Positions 42,163 through 50,949 are shown, counted from the stretch's first letter. The stretch: DNA of 64,000 nucleotides from Mesorhizobium sp. M1C.F.Ca.ET.210.01.1.1 (GCF_004791585.1 NZ_SRUU01000028.1:28913-92912); one strand, 5' to 3'. Notes: generated by a model not told the origin, from the letters alone. Numbers and translations are program-made.

Positions 42163-43416
42163 TTACTTGGCGTCGTCGATTGCCTTGACCAGCTCGGTCA
42201 CGGCTTCGTCCGAGGTCTTGATCTGACCGTGGACGAATTTCGAGATGACGTCCTTGTAGGCGTTGGCGACAGCCGGAGGCGCGCCATAGCCCTGGGCCAG
42301 CGAGCCGAACAGCGTGCCGCCTTCATTGGCTTTCTTCAGGTCGGCGATGCCCTTCTTACCGCAGGCGTCGAAGTCGGTGTCCGGCACGTCGGTGCGGGCC
42401 GGAACCGAGCCCTTGACGACGTTGAAGGCCGACTGGAAGCTCTTCGAAAGCGTGGCGGTGGCAAGTGCAACCTGGGCGGCCTTGCGATCGTCCGGAACGT
42501 TGAACATGCCGAACATGTCGGAGTTGTAGACCACGGTGCCGTCGGTGCCCGGGAAGCGATAGCACAGGAAGTCGGTGCCCGGGGTCTTGTTGGCGGCGTG
42601 GAATTCGCCCTTGGCCCAGTCGCCCATGACCTGAACCAGCGCATCGCCCTTGATGACCATGGCGGTGGCGAGATTCCAGTCGCGGCCCGAGAAGTTCGGG
42701 TCGACATAGGTGACGAGCTTGGCGAGGTTGTCGAACGACTTCTTCATCGTGTCGGACTTGAGCGACTCATCATCGAGGTCGTTCATCGCCTTCTTGTAGA
42801 ACTCAGGTCCGCCGGTCGACAGCACGACGGAGTCGAACATGGTGGCTTCCTGCCAGTTCTGGCCGCCGAGGGCGAGCGGGATGACGCCAGCGGCCTTGGC
42901 CTTGTCGAGCAGGGCGATGAACTCGTCGAAGGTCTTCGGCTCGGTGCCGCCGATCTTGTCCATCACCGCCTTGTTGATCCACAGCCAGTTGACGGAGTGG
43001 ACGTTGACCGGAGCCGCGACCCATTTGCCGTCATAGACGGAGAATTTTTGCAGGGCGGCCGGAACCGACTTGTCCCAGCCTTCCTTCTTGGCGGTTTCGG
43101 TCAGGTCGCCCATGACGCCGGCGGCGGCATAGTCGAGCACGGTGTAGCCGAGCATCTGCGAGGCGGTCGGATAGTTGCCGGCCGCGACCATCGCCTTCAG
43201 CGCGGTCATCGCGGCATCGCCGCCGCCGCCGGCCACCGGCACATCCTTCCAGGCATAGCCTTCCTTGGCCAGATCCTGCTTCAGCACGTTCAGAGCGGCC
43301 GCCTCGCCGCCCGACGTCCACCAATGCAGCATCTGCACTTCCTTGACGTCCGCGGCATGCGCTGAGAACGCAAAGCTCGTCGCAAGAGCCGTTCCGATAA
43401 GCAGTTTGCGCAACAT
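42163..43416 (-). CDS. CUT1 sugar ABC transporter substrate-binding protein (GtsA-like)
   Basis: A 417-residue periplasmic binding protein with a signal peptide ending at AHA-ADVKE (LLIGTALATSFAFSAHA, residues 5-21). The mature start EVQMLHWWTSGGEAAALNVL matches the glucose/mannose-binding cluster (GtsA and Thermus-type proteins). A later DALVQVMGDWAKGEF is also typical. The ribosome-binding site GGGAGGT is near-perfect, five to six bases before the ATG, as expected for the most abundant transporter subunit. Stem-loops lie on both sides of the gene. The ligand is probably a carbohydrate, possibly a glucoside; identity is not known. Confidence 0.93.
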   Translation of the reverse strand: MLRKLLIGTALATSFAFSAHAADVKEVQMLHWWTSGGEAAALNVLKQDLAKEGYAWKDVPVAGGGGDAAMTALKAMVAAGNYPTASQMLGYTVLDYAAAGVMGDLTETAKKEGWDKSVPAALQKFSVYDGKWVAAPVNVHSVNWLWINKAVMDKIGGTEPKTFDEFIALLDKAKAAGVIPLALGGQNWQEATMFDSVVLSTGGPEFYKKAMNDLDDESLKSDTMKKSFDNLAKLVTYVDPNFSGRDWNLATAMVIKGDALVQVMGDWAKGEFHAANKTPGTDFLCYRFPGTDGTVVYNSDMFGMFNVPDDRKAAQVALATATLSKSFQSAFNVVKGSVPARTDVPDTDFDACGKKGIADLKKANEGGTLFGSLAQGYGAPPAVANAYKDVISKFVHGQIKTSDEAVTELVKAIDDAK

Positions 43417-43445
43417 GTACTACCTCCCTTGTTGCATTCACGTCA

Positions 43446-43463
43446 CCGGCGGATGTCCGCCGG
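43446..43463. other. Stem-loop upstream of the binding-protein gene
   Basis: CCGGCGG and CCGCCGG with an ATGT loop (7-bp stem) lie between the aldehyde dehydrogenase stop and the ribosome-binding site of the binding-protein gene. Possible mRNA processing or stability signal. Confidence 0.4.
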
Positions 43464-43474
43464 CGTCTCCCAAC

Positions 43475-44986
43475 TCAGCCGACCCACCATCCGGTGCGCT
43501 GGCCGCGATGAAACTGGATAGTCTTTTCCTCGGTATAATCCTCAACGGCGCGTTTGCCGAGTTCGCGTCCGAGACCGGACTGCTTGTAGCCGCCGAAAGG
43601 CAGTTCGGGATAACCTTCCATGAACGTGTTCACCCAAACCGTCCCCGAACGCACACCACGCGCCACCGACATGCATGTGTCGATGCTGGCGCTCCACACA
43701 CCCGCAGACAGACCATAGGGCGTGTCGTTGGCGATGTGCAATGCCTTTTCAATCGATTCAAAAGTGAGCACGGACAGCACCGGCCCGAACACTTCCTCGC
43801 GGGCAATGGCCATGTTCTCGGTGACGTTGCGGACGATGGTCGGATCGAGATACTGGCCGGCGTTGGAGGCCAACTGCCCGCCGCCGCTGTAGACGCTGCC
43901 GCCGTCGGTTTTCGCGGCAGTCACATAGCTGGCTACCTTTGCCATGTGATCGGCCGAGATCATGGCCCCGACCTTGGTGCGGTCGTCGAGCGGGTCGCCA
44001 ACCCTGACCTTCTCGGCCAGCGCCTTGACCGTGCCGAGAAAGTCGTCGGCGATCGCCTCGTGCACGATCAGACGGCTGCCGGCGTTGCAGCATTCGCCGG
44101 CGTTAAAGAAGCCGCCGAACACCGCGGCATCGGCCGCCGCTTCGAGGTCGGCGTCGGGGAAGACGATCTGGCCGTTCTTGCCGCCGAGCTCCATCGAGAC
44201 CTTCTTCAAGGAATTCGAGGCGGCGGCCATGGTCATCTTGCCGACGCGAGTCGAGCCGGTGAAGGACACCATCTCGACGAGCGGATGGCTGACCATCGGC
44301 GCGCCGACATCGGCGCCAAGACCGGCGAGGATGTTGACGACGCCGGCCGGCAATCCTGCCTCGAGCAGGATGTCGCCGAGCACGAAGGTCGAGGCCGAGG
44401 TCATCTCGCTCGGCTTGACCACCGCCGTGCAGCCGGCGGCGAGCGCGAAGGGCAGTTTCTGGCTGATGATCAGGAACGGAAAGTTCCACGGCGTGATGAT
44501 CGAGACGACGCCGATCGGCTCGCGCAGCACTGCGCCAAGCATGGCATCGCCGAGATTGGCGTAGCTCTCGCCGCAGAGCGTGCGGGCAAGCGAGGCGGCA
44601 TAGCGCCAGATGTCGACGGCGCCGCCGATCTCGCCGCGCGCCTGGGCGATGGGCTTGCCGGATTCCAGCGCGTCGAGCCGGGCGATCTCCTCCAGCCGGG
44701 TTTCGATCAGGTCGGCCGCCTTGAGCAGCACCGCGGCGCGCTCGGACGCCTTCATCCGCGGCCAGGGACCGGTCTCGAAGGCCTTGTGCGCGGCCTGCAC
44801 CGCGGCTTCCACTTCAGCGGCGCCTGCCTGGGCGTAGCGCGAAACGGCAAAACCGTGACCGGGGCTGCTGCGCTCGATGGTGCGGCCGTCGCGGGCATCG
44901 ACATGCTTGCCGTCGATCAGAAGCTTGTAGCTCTTCGGAGCCTGGGACGCCTCGACCGGCATGGCAATGTTGAGGGGTGCGTTCAT
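43475..44986 (-). CDS. Aldehyde dehydrogenase (NAD(P)+-dependent)
   Basis: A 503-residue ALDH of the betaine-aldehyde/general class. The cofactor segment is ITPWNFPFLIISQKLPFALA, the general base Glu is in SMELGGKNGQI, and the catalytic Cys lies in FNAGECCNAGSR. The end, GGYKQSGLGRELGKRAVEDY, is the usual ALDH oligomerisation tail. It lies between the crotonase and the binding protein in the long operon. It should convert an aldehyde produced by one of the GMC or SDR enzymes to an acid, which the CoA-transferase could then activate. Confidence 0.93.
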   Translation of the reverse strand: MNAPLNIAMPVEASQAPKSYKLLIDGKHVDARDGRTIERSSPGHGFAVSRYAQAGAAEVEAAVQAAHKAFETGPWPRMKASERAAVLLKAADLIETRLEEIARLDALESGKPIAQARGEIGGAVDIWRYAASLARTLCGESYANLGDAMLGAVLREPIGVVSIITPWNFPFLIISQKLPFALAAGCTAVVKPSEMTSASTFVLGDILLEAGLPAGVVNILAGLGADVGAPMVSHPLVEMVSFTGSTRVGKMTMAAASNSLKKVSMELGGKNGQIVFPDADLEAAADAAVFGGFFNAGECCNAGSRLIVHEAIADDFLGTVKALAEKVRVGDPLDDRTKVGAMISADHMAKVASYVTAAKTDGGSVYSGGGQLASNAGQYLDPTIVRNVTENMAIAREEVFGPVLSVLTFESIEKALHIANDTPYGLSAGVWSASIDTCMSVARGVRSGTVWVNTFMEGYPELPFGGYKQSGLGRELGKRAVEDYTEEKTIQFHRGQRTGWWVG

Positions 44987-44996
44987 CGTGCTTTCT

Positions 44997-45773
44997 CTAG
45001 GATCTCGAAAAGGCCGGCTTCCGCTTGGCCTTGAAGGCGTCGACGCCGGCCTTGAGGTCGCCGGTCAACGCAATGAAGCCGCTGGCGAGCGCGTCGGTCG
45101 CGGCGGCGTCTTCCTCGCCTTCGGCAATGCCGATCATCAGCTTGGCGGTTTCAGTCGCGAGCGGGCCCCGCTCGGCGATCTTTTCGCCCCAGGCCCTTGC
45201 TTCATCGTATGCCTTGCCGGTCTCGACGACGCGGTCGACCACGCCGAGAGCAAGCGCGTCGTCTGCCAGCAAAACCTCGCCACCGATGGCCATGCGGCGC
45301 ACCGCCTGCGCGCCGAAACGGCGCACGGCGCGCTGTGTGCCGGACCAGCCGGGCACGACACCGATCGACGTCTCTGGAAAGCCGAGCTTGATCTGGGTTT
45401 CGGCGACGCGGAAATCGCAGGCCGCGGCCAGTTCCAGTCCGCCGCCCAGCGCATGGCCGGAGAGCACGGCGATGGTCGGCTGCCGAAGCCGCGCCAGCCG
45501 ATCGAAGACGCGGTGGCCGTAGCGGACCCATTGCACCTGGAAATCGGCGGCGCTCAATTGGGCCCAGGCCTCGACGTCGCCGCCGGCGCAGAAGCCCTTG
45601 CCTTCGCCGCGGATGAGCACGACGCGAACGCCCTCGGCCAGTTCCGCCTCGTCAAGCGCCGCTTCGAGCGCGCGCAGCATCGGGATGTCGAGCGCGTTGA
45701 ATTTTTCCGGCCGCCGCAGGGTGACGACGCCGATCGCGCCGTCCTTTTCGAAAGTGACGAGACGCTCAGCCAT
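44997..45773 (-). CDS. Enoyl-CoA hydratase/isomerase (crotonase) family protein
   Basis: A 258-residue crotonase-fold protein. The oxyanion-hole region is GEGKGFCAGGDVEAWAQL, the second is GHALGGGLELAAACDFRV with the first catalytic Glu position, and FPETSIGVVPGWSGTQRA carries the second Glu. Both Glu positions are filled, favouring a hydratase. The ATG at 45773 lies within the last codons of the CoA-transferase gene (eight-base overlap). This implies tight coupling: transferase makes a CoA ester, crotonase hydrates or isomerises it. A longer start four codons upstream is less well supported. Confidence 0.92.
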   Translation of the reverse strand: MAERLVTFEKDGAIGVVTLRRPEKFNALDIPMLRALEAALDEAELAEGVRVVLIRGEGKGFCAGGDVEAWAQLSAADFQVQWVRYGHRVFDRLARLRQPTIAVLSGHALGGGLELAAACDFRVAETQIKLGFPETSIGVVPGWSGTQRAVRRFGAQAVRRMAIGGEVLLADDALALGVVDRVVETGKAYDEARAWGEKIAERGPLATETAKLMIGIAEGEEDAAATDALASGFIALTGDLKAGVDAFKAKRKPAFSRS

Positions 45774-47367
45774 GCGCGCCTCCAAGTGAGGCGCCGCCGT
45801 TGAGCGACAGGCCGATCGGCCTGTCGTGGTAGAGCGCGTCCGGTGTCACCTTGATGTCGTTGGCGACGGCGAGCGGGATCTCGGCCTGCGCCAGCACGTC
45901 GCGGTCTAGATCGATGCCGGGTGCCAACTCCGTGACCATCAGGCCGTCGGGCGTCAGCTTCATCACGCAGCGCTCGGTGACATAGGTGATGTCCTGGCCC
46001 TGCGCGACGGCGCGCTTGCCCGAGAAGGAGATGTGCTCGACCTCCTCGACAACCTTTTTCACCTTGCCTTCCTGGTCGATGCGGATGCCGCCTTCGGCCA
46101 GCGAGAGCTTGGCGCCGGCGTTGAAGAAGCCGGAGAAGACGATCTTCTTCGCCCGCGCGGTGATGTCGACGAAGCCGCCGGCGCCGGCGGTGACATGCGG
46201 CCGCGCCGAAAGCTTCGAGACGTTGACCGAGCCGTGGCGGTCGATCTGCAGGAAGGAAAGCAGCGAGGCGTCGAAGCCGCCGGCCTGGAAATAGATGAAC
46301 TGATGCGGCGAGGGCATGATCGCCTCGGCGTTGGAGGCGCAGCCGAACTTGAAGTCGAGCAGCGGCACACCGCCGACCGCGCCCTGCTCGATCACCCAGG
46401 TGACCTTGCCGTGTTGGCCTTCCTCGAGAAGGATGCGCGGCACGTTGGCCGAGATGCCGAAGCCGATGTTGACGGCCATGCCGTCGCGCAATTCCATGGC
46501 GACGCGGCGGGCGATCACCTTCTGGATGTTCATCTCCGGCGTGCGGAAGGTGGACAGCGGCCGGAAGATCTCGCCGGAGATCGCCGGGTCGTAAGGCGTC
46601 TGTGTCGTCTGCAACTGGTCGGGCGCCACCACGATATGGTCGACCAGCACCCCGGGCACGCGCACATCGTGCGGCTTCAGCGTGCCGTTCTCGACGACGC
46701 GCTTCACCTGCGCGATAACGATGCCGCCATTGTTGCGGGCAGCCAAGGCCTGTTCCAGGCCGCCGAGATAGGCGCCCTCATGCTCGTAGGTGAGGTTGCC
46801 GCGCTCGTCGGAGGAAGTCGCGCGGATGATCGAGATGTTGGGCACGATGGCGCGGAAATAGAGCCACTCCTCACCGTCGAACTGCTCAACCGAAACGATC
46901 GGCTCGCTGGCGGCGGCGTTCATGGCGCAGCCCTGGTGGCGCGGGTCGGCGAAAGTGTCGAGGCCGACCTTGGTCAGCACGCCCGGCCGCTTGGCGGCAG
47001 CCTCGCGATGCATGTCGAACAGGATGCCGGAGGGCACGTTATAGGCAGCGACCGAATTGTCGCCGATCATCTTCCAGATCTGCGGCGGCTCGGCGGAGGA
47101 GGGGCCGGAGGGGTAGGAGCCGCAGAGCGTGCGCTTCAGCAGGCCCGGCTTCGCCAGATGGTCGATGCCCTTGATGCCGTACATGTCGCCGGCCGCGATC
47201 GGGTGCAGCGTGGTGATCGCCTTCGGATGGCCCTCCGCGTCGAAGCGCTCGCCGATCGCGGCAAGCACGGCGTCGGGGCAGCCGAGGCCGCTCGACGACG
47301 ACACCGAGACGACCACGCCGTCCCTGATCAGGCTGGCGGCATGGGCCGCCGAGACGAGCTTGCTCAC
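45766..47367 (-). CDS. Acyl-CoA:acetate/3-ketoacid CoA-transferase (fused alpha-beta, YdiF/PCT type)
   Basis: A 533-residue fused CoA-transferase. The alpha half starts SAAHAASLIRDGVVVSV, with later SSDERGNLTYEHEGAYLGG. The beta half starts near FRPLSTFRTPEMNIQKVIA. The catalytic Glu lies in VIEQGAVGGVPLLDF, equal to the ESGPIGGVP of propionate CoA-transferases. The start is GTG and overlaps the stop of the Gfo/Idh gene by four bases. Such enzymes move CoA from acetyl-CoA or another donor to a carboxylic acid. In this operon it should activate the acid made by the aldehyde dehydrogenase. Confidence 0.92.
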   Translation of the reverse strand: MSKLVSAAHAASLIRDGVVVSVSSSSGLGCPDAVLAAIGERFDAEGHPKAITTLHPIAAGDMYGIKGIDHLAKPGLLKRTLCGSYPSGPSSAEPPQIWKMIGDNSVAAYNVPSGILFDMHREAAAKRPGVLTKVGLDTFADPRHQGCAMNAAASEPIVSVEQFDGEEWLYFRAIVPNISIIRATSSDERGNLTYEHEGAYLGGLEQALAARNNGGIVIAQVKRVVENGTLKPHDVRVPGVLVDHIVVAPDQLQTTQTPYDPAISGEIFRPLSTFRTPEMNIQKVIARRVAMELRDGMAVNIGFGISANVPRILLEEGQHGKVTWVIEQGAVGGVPLLDFKFGCASNAEAIMPSPHQFIYFQAGGFDASLLSFLQIDRHGSVNVSKLSARPHVTAGAGGFVDITARAKKIVFSGFFNAGAKLSLAEGGIRIDQEGKVKKVVEEVEHISFSGKRAVAQGQDITYVTERCVMKLTPDGLMVTELAPGIDLDRDVLAQAEIPLAVANDIKVTPDALYHDRPIGLSLNGGASLGGAHG

Positions 47368-48380
47368 GCGAGGCTCCCGAGTTGTGGATCGATGGTCACG
47401 GCCCTGCCGGTCTTCGACGATTGCAGCGCGGCCTCGGCAGATGCCAGCGACCAGATGCCGTCCTCGCCGGTGGCGGAAGGCCGGCCTTCGCCGCGAATCG
47501 CTGCATGGAACTGGCGCAGCGAGCGGGTGTAGAGATCCTCTCGGTCGAAGCTCAGTTCTTCTTCACCCGCGGCGGTGCGCAGCAGCACGGACCCGACCGG
47601 CTTCTGCGTCATCACATTGGTAGCGATGAGCGAGCCTTCCGTTCCATGCACCTCGAAGCCGGTGCCGGCGAATTTGGTGGTGAAGCCTTCGTGCGATTGC
47701 GCGATGGCACCCGACTTGAAGCGCCAGATGCACATGGCGCCGTCCTCCAGCCCGCCGCCGGCCATACCGGCCGACTGCGTGAAGGCGGAGATCTCGACCG
47801 GATCGTCGCCGAGCACGAAGCGCAGCGTGTCGGCGTCATGCACGGTGATGTCGAGCACCACGCCGCCGCCGGCTTCGGGCCTGGTGATGCGCCAGCCCTG
47901 CAGGTTCTCCGGCAGGTAGACGGAATGGAACACGCGCGCCGCGACCGGCTTGCCGATGCGGCCGGCGGCGATCGCCTCCCGCATCGCCCGGTGCGCGCCG
48001 GCATTGCGCAGATGGTGGTTGGTGCCGAACACGATGCCGGCGTCGCCGGCCGCCGCAACCATCTTGCGGGCATCGGCACTGGTCAGCGCCAGCGGCTTCT
48101 CGCACAGCACATGCTTGCCAGCCTTGATCGCGGCGAGCCCCTGTTCGAGGTGCAATTCATTGGTGGTCGAGATGTAGACCGCGTCAATGTCATCGCTAAG
48201 CAGCGCGTCGAGCGTCGAGACGCCGGCCGGAATGCCGTTTTCCCGGGCATAGGCTTCGGCGCGTTCCGCGCTGGAGCTCATCACGGCGGCGACCTCGCCG
48301 TCGCCTTGAGCGCGGATGGCGTTGGTCATGAACTGCTTGGCGATCGTGCTCGCGCCGATCAGGCCCCATCTCACGCTCAT
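47364..48380 (-). CDS. Gfo/Idh/MocA family oxidoreductase
   Basis: A 338-residue NAD(P)-dependent sugar/polyol oxidoreductase. The N-terminal Rossmann part is RWGLIGASTIAKQF and DAVYISTTNELHLEQGLAAI, followed by the family hallmark CEKPLAL near residue 97. The C-terminal half is the usual beta-sheet domain. Members oxidise inositols, glucose and 3-keto-sugars. The ATG overlaps the stop of the LacI gene by four bases, and its own stop overlaps the CoA-transferase GTG by four, so translation is coupled on both sides. Confidence 0.92.
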   Translation of the reverse strand: MSVRWGLIGASTIAKQFMTNAIRAQGDGEVAAVMSSSAERAEAYARENGIPAGVSTLDALLSDDIDAVYISTTNELHLEQGLAAIKAGKHVLCEKPLALTSADARKMVAAAGDAGIVFGTNHHLRNAGAHRAMREAIAAGRIGKPVAARVFHSVYLPENLQGWRITRPEAGGGVVLDITVHDADTLRFVLGDDPVEISAFTQSAGMAGGGLEDGAMCIWRFKSGAIAQSHEGFTTKFAGTGFEVHGTEGSLIATNVMTQKPVGSVLLRTAAGEEELSFDREDLYTRSLRQFHAAIRGEGRPSATGEDGIWSLASAEAALQSSKTGRAVTIDPQLGSLA

Positions 48381-49429
48381 GCCGCGTCTCCCATTCCGGC
48401 GCCGTGCCTGTTGCGATCCGGGCCGCAGCTTTCCCTGACCACGAGGCTGACCGCGCCGACATGGTCCTCGGCGCGCGTGGTTCGCGACTGGATCATCTTC
48501 AGCATCACGTGGGCGGCGCGTTCGCCGAGGCCCGCGGTGTCGACGGCGACGCTGGTCAGTGCAGGGATGTAGTGCTCGGCCTCGACCACATCGTCGAAGC
48601 CGACCACCGCGAAATCCGATCCCGCCTCGAGACCGCGCTTGCGCAATGCCAGCATGACGCCGAAGGCGACGGCATCGTTGAAGCAAAGGGCTGCCGTCGG
48701 CGGTTCGGGGGCGGCGAGGGCCGTCTCCAGGCATGCCATACCGCCCTTGCGACTGGTCTCGCCCTCGACGATGGTCCGGTATGCGGCAGCTATGCCAAGG
48801 CTTTCGCAGGCTTCAAGGAAGCCGCCCAGCCTGTCGTGATAGACCACCAGGTCGGACGAGCCGCCGAAGAAGGCCAGCCGGCGATGCCCCTTGGCGATCA
48901 GATGCTGGGTGGCGAGGTACGCGCCACGATGGTTGTCGGGGGCGATCGCCGGGATCCGGCTCTCGGGCAGCCGGCGCATGGCGAAGACCACCGGCACGCC
49001 CGCTGCTTCGATGCGCCGGAAGGCGCCGGGCGTGGTGCCGCGCGCCGGCGAGACGATCAGGCCGGCGACGCCCTGCTCCATCAGCGACTTCAGCACCTCC
49101 TCCTGGCGGACCGGATTTTCTGCCGTGTTGGCGATGAAGGGGACGATGCCGGCGGCCTGGAAGACACGCTCCATGCCGACCGCGAGTTCCGCGAAGAAGG
49201 GATTGGTGAGATCGTTGATCACCATGCCGATGACGTTGGAATGCGCCTTGCGCAGGTTGGCGGCGCCACGGTTGTAGACATAGCCGACATCCTCGATCGC
49301 CTTGCGCACCTTGACCGCGGTCTCGGGCCGGATCAGCCCGCTGCCTTGCAGCACGAGCGATACCGTTGATTTGGACACGCCGGCCTCGCGGGCAATGTCC
49401 AGGATCGTTGCCTTGGCCCGGCTGGCCAT
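48377..49429 (-). CDS. LacI-family transcriptional regulator
   Basis: A 350-residue LacI repressor. The DNA-binding helix-turn-helix is ATILDIAREAGVSKSTVSLV (residues 7-26) with hinge region AANLRKAHSNVIGMVIND near residue 57, so minor-groove binding at a CG-centred palindrome is expected. The rest is a sugar-binding-protein-like effector domain. It is the first gene of the 13-gene minus-strand operon and so controls itself. Two copies of TGGAACGTTCYA lie in the divergent promoter region. A sugar or a pathway intermediate is the likely inducer. Confidence 0.95.
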   Translation of the reverse strand: MASRAKATILDIAREAGVSKSTVSLVLQGSGLIRPETAVKVRKAIEDVGYVYNRGAANLRKAHSNVIGMVINDLTNPFFAELAVGMERVFQAAGIVPFIANTAENPVRQEEVLKSLMEQGVAGLIVSPARGTTPGAFRRIEAAGVPVVFAMRRLPESRIPAIAPDNHRGAYLATQHLIAKGHRRLAFFGGSSDLVVYHDRLGGFLEACESLGIAAAYRTIVEGETSRKGGMACLETALAAPEPPTAALCFNDAVAFGVMLALRKRGLEAGSDFAVVGFDDVVEAEHYIPALTSVAVDTAGLGERAAHVMLKMIQSRTTRAEDHVGAVSLVVRESCGPDRNRHGAGMGDAA

Positions 49430-49466
49430 ATCCGTGCTTTCCTCCGCGTCCGGCGCTCAAATCTAT

Positions 49467-49478
49467 TGGAACGTTCTA
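49467..49478. promoter_or_regulatory. LacI-type operator 1 (TGGAACGTTCTA)
   Basis: A 12-base site, one mismatch from the perfect palindrome TGGAACGTTCCA, centred on CG as LacI-family operators are. It lies about 40 bases upstream of the LacI gene start. The other copy is 144 bases away in front of the DUF993 gene, so a repressor dimer or tetramer could bind both and shut the divergent promoters. Confidence 0.75.
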
Positions 49479-49621
49479 AACATTGCATCAAACAGGAGTC
49501 AACCAGGATTCTCGTGGAATAGGAAAAATTGATCGCTGATCCTCAAATTGTAAGGGGTTTGTCGCTGCGGTGCGGTATTGAATCGCTTCAGGTGCCGGAA
49601 TCATAAAGGTCCTTGATTTAT

Positions 49622-49633
49622 TGGAACGTTCCA
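49622..49633. promoter_or_regulatory. LacI-type operator 2 (TGGAACGTTCCA)
   Basis: A perfect 12-base palindrome with central CG, 29 bases before the ATG of the DUF993 gene. The gap 49430-49662 otherwise shows only AT-rich promoter-like sequence. The identical arms in operator 1 support one regulator for both directions. Confidence 0.8.
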
Positions 49634-49662
49634 TTTATAGGCTGCCGCAAAAGGAGAGCTCC

Positions 49663-50817
49663 ATGGACATCATCCTGCCTGCGGAGAATGGCGAGCGTGT
49701 CGGCTATCGGCTGGTCGGCCAACCGGTGCAGCCTGTCATCGGCGCGGATTTTCCGCGCGTCGCCTATGCCGCCGCCCATGTCGTCGCCAACCCCTTCGCC
49801 ATGACCGATCCCTGGTCTCAGGCTGCGGTCGACTGGGACAAGACCATGGCGTTTCGCCATCATCTGTGGCGGCTCGGCTTCCGCATCGCCGAAGCGATGG
49901 ACACCTCGCAACGCGGCATGGGTTTCGACTGGGCAAGCGCCAGGGACCTGATCCGCCGCTCGATCGCCGAGGCGCGGACAGTGAACGGTGCCGATCTCGC
50001 TTCGGGCGCCGGCACCGACCATTTGGCGCCGGCGGCGGCAAGGACGGTGGACGACGTGATCTATGCCTATGAGGAGCAGTTCGCCTTCATCGAAGGCGAG
50101 GGCGGCAAGGCGATCATGATGGCGAGCCGTGCGCTGGCGGCGGTGGCCAAAGGGCCGGACGACTATGCCCGCGTCTACGACCGCATCCTGTCGCAGGCCT
50201 CCGGCAAGGTGATCCTGCACTGGCTGGGCGACATGTTCGACCCGGCGCTCAAGGGCTATTGGGGCAGCCGGGATTTCGAGCCGGCGCTCGACACGGTCGT
50301 CGCGATCATCGAACGCCACGCCAGCAAGGTCGAAGGGATAAAGATATCGCTGCTGGACGCCGGCAAGGAGGTCACGCTGCGCGACCGCCTACCCGAGGGC
50401 GTCATCATGTTCACCGGCGACGACTTCAACTATCCCGAACTGATCGCCGGCGACGGCAGGCGGCATTCGCACGCGCTGCTCGGCATCTTCGACGCCATCG
50501 CGCCGGTGGCGAACGCCGCGCTGGCCAGGCTCGGCGTGGGCGACCGGGCCGGCTATGACGCGCTGATGACGCCGACCGTGCCGCTGTCGCGCAAGATCTT
50601 CGAGGCCCCGACCGAATATTACAAGGCCGGCATCGTCTTCATGGCCTGGCTGAACGGCCACCAGGATCATTTCGCCATGGTCGGCGGCATGCAGTCGGCG
50701 CGCGGCATCTGCCATTACGCCGACGTATTTCGCCTCGCCGATCAGGCAGGATTGCTGGCCCACCCCGAACTCGCCGTCGCCAGGATGAAAGCCCTCTGCG
50801 CGGTCGCAGGTGTCTGA
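49663..50817 (+). CDS. DUF993 / dihydrodipicolinate-synthase-like TIM-barrel protein
   Basis: A 384-residue protein I recognise as the DUF993 family, distantly related to dihydrodipicolinate synthase-type aldolases. Visible pieces are RVAYAAAHVVANPFA, KVILHWLGDMFDPALKGYWG and GIKISLLDAGKEVTLRDRLP. The Lys in GIKISLLD is a candidate Schiff-base residue by position near strand six, but this is inference. AAGGAG is eight bases before the ATG, decided over an in-frame codon at 49621 that overlaps the operator. It is divergent from the LacI operon and shares its operators. A retro-aldol cleavage of a ketone intermediate is a plausible job. No biochemical role is known to me. Confidence 0.8.
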   Translation: MDIILPAENGERVGYRLVGQPVQPVIGADFPRVAYAAAHVVANPFAMTDPWSQAAVDWDKTMAFRHHLWRLGFRIAEAMDTSQRGMGFDWASARDLIRRSIAEARTVNGADLASGAGTDHLAPAAARTVDDVIYAYEEQFAFIEGEGGKAIMMASRALAAVAKGPDDYARVYDRILSQASGKVILHWLGDMFDPALKGYWGSRDFEPALDTVVAIIERHASKVEGIKISLLDAGKEVTLRDRLPEGVIMFTGDDFNYPELIAGDGRRHSHALLGIFDAIAPVANAALARLGVGDRAGYDALMTPTVPLSRKIFEAPTEYYKAGIVFMAWLNGHQDHFAMVGGMQSARGICHYADVFRLADQAGLLAHPELAVARMKALCAVAGV

Positions 50818-50949
50818 CTGGACACGCCTTGCGACTCCTGCAGCCGGTGCTTGAGCGGCCGGCAAAAAATCTCTCGTTCCCTTTGAACCATTCCGCGCGA
50901 GGCGCGACCAAGCGCTGCGTCAAGAAACGAGGTTCAAGGAGAACGCCTC

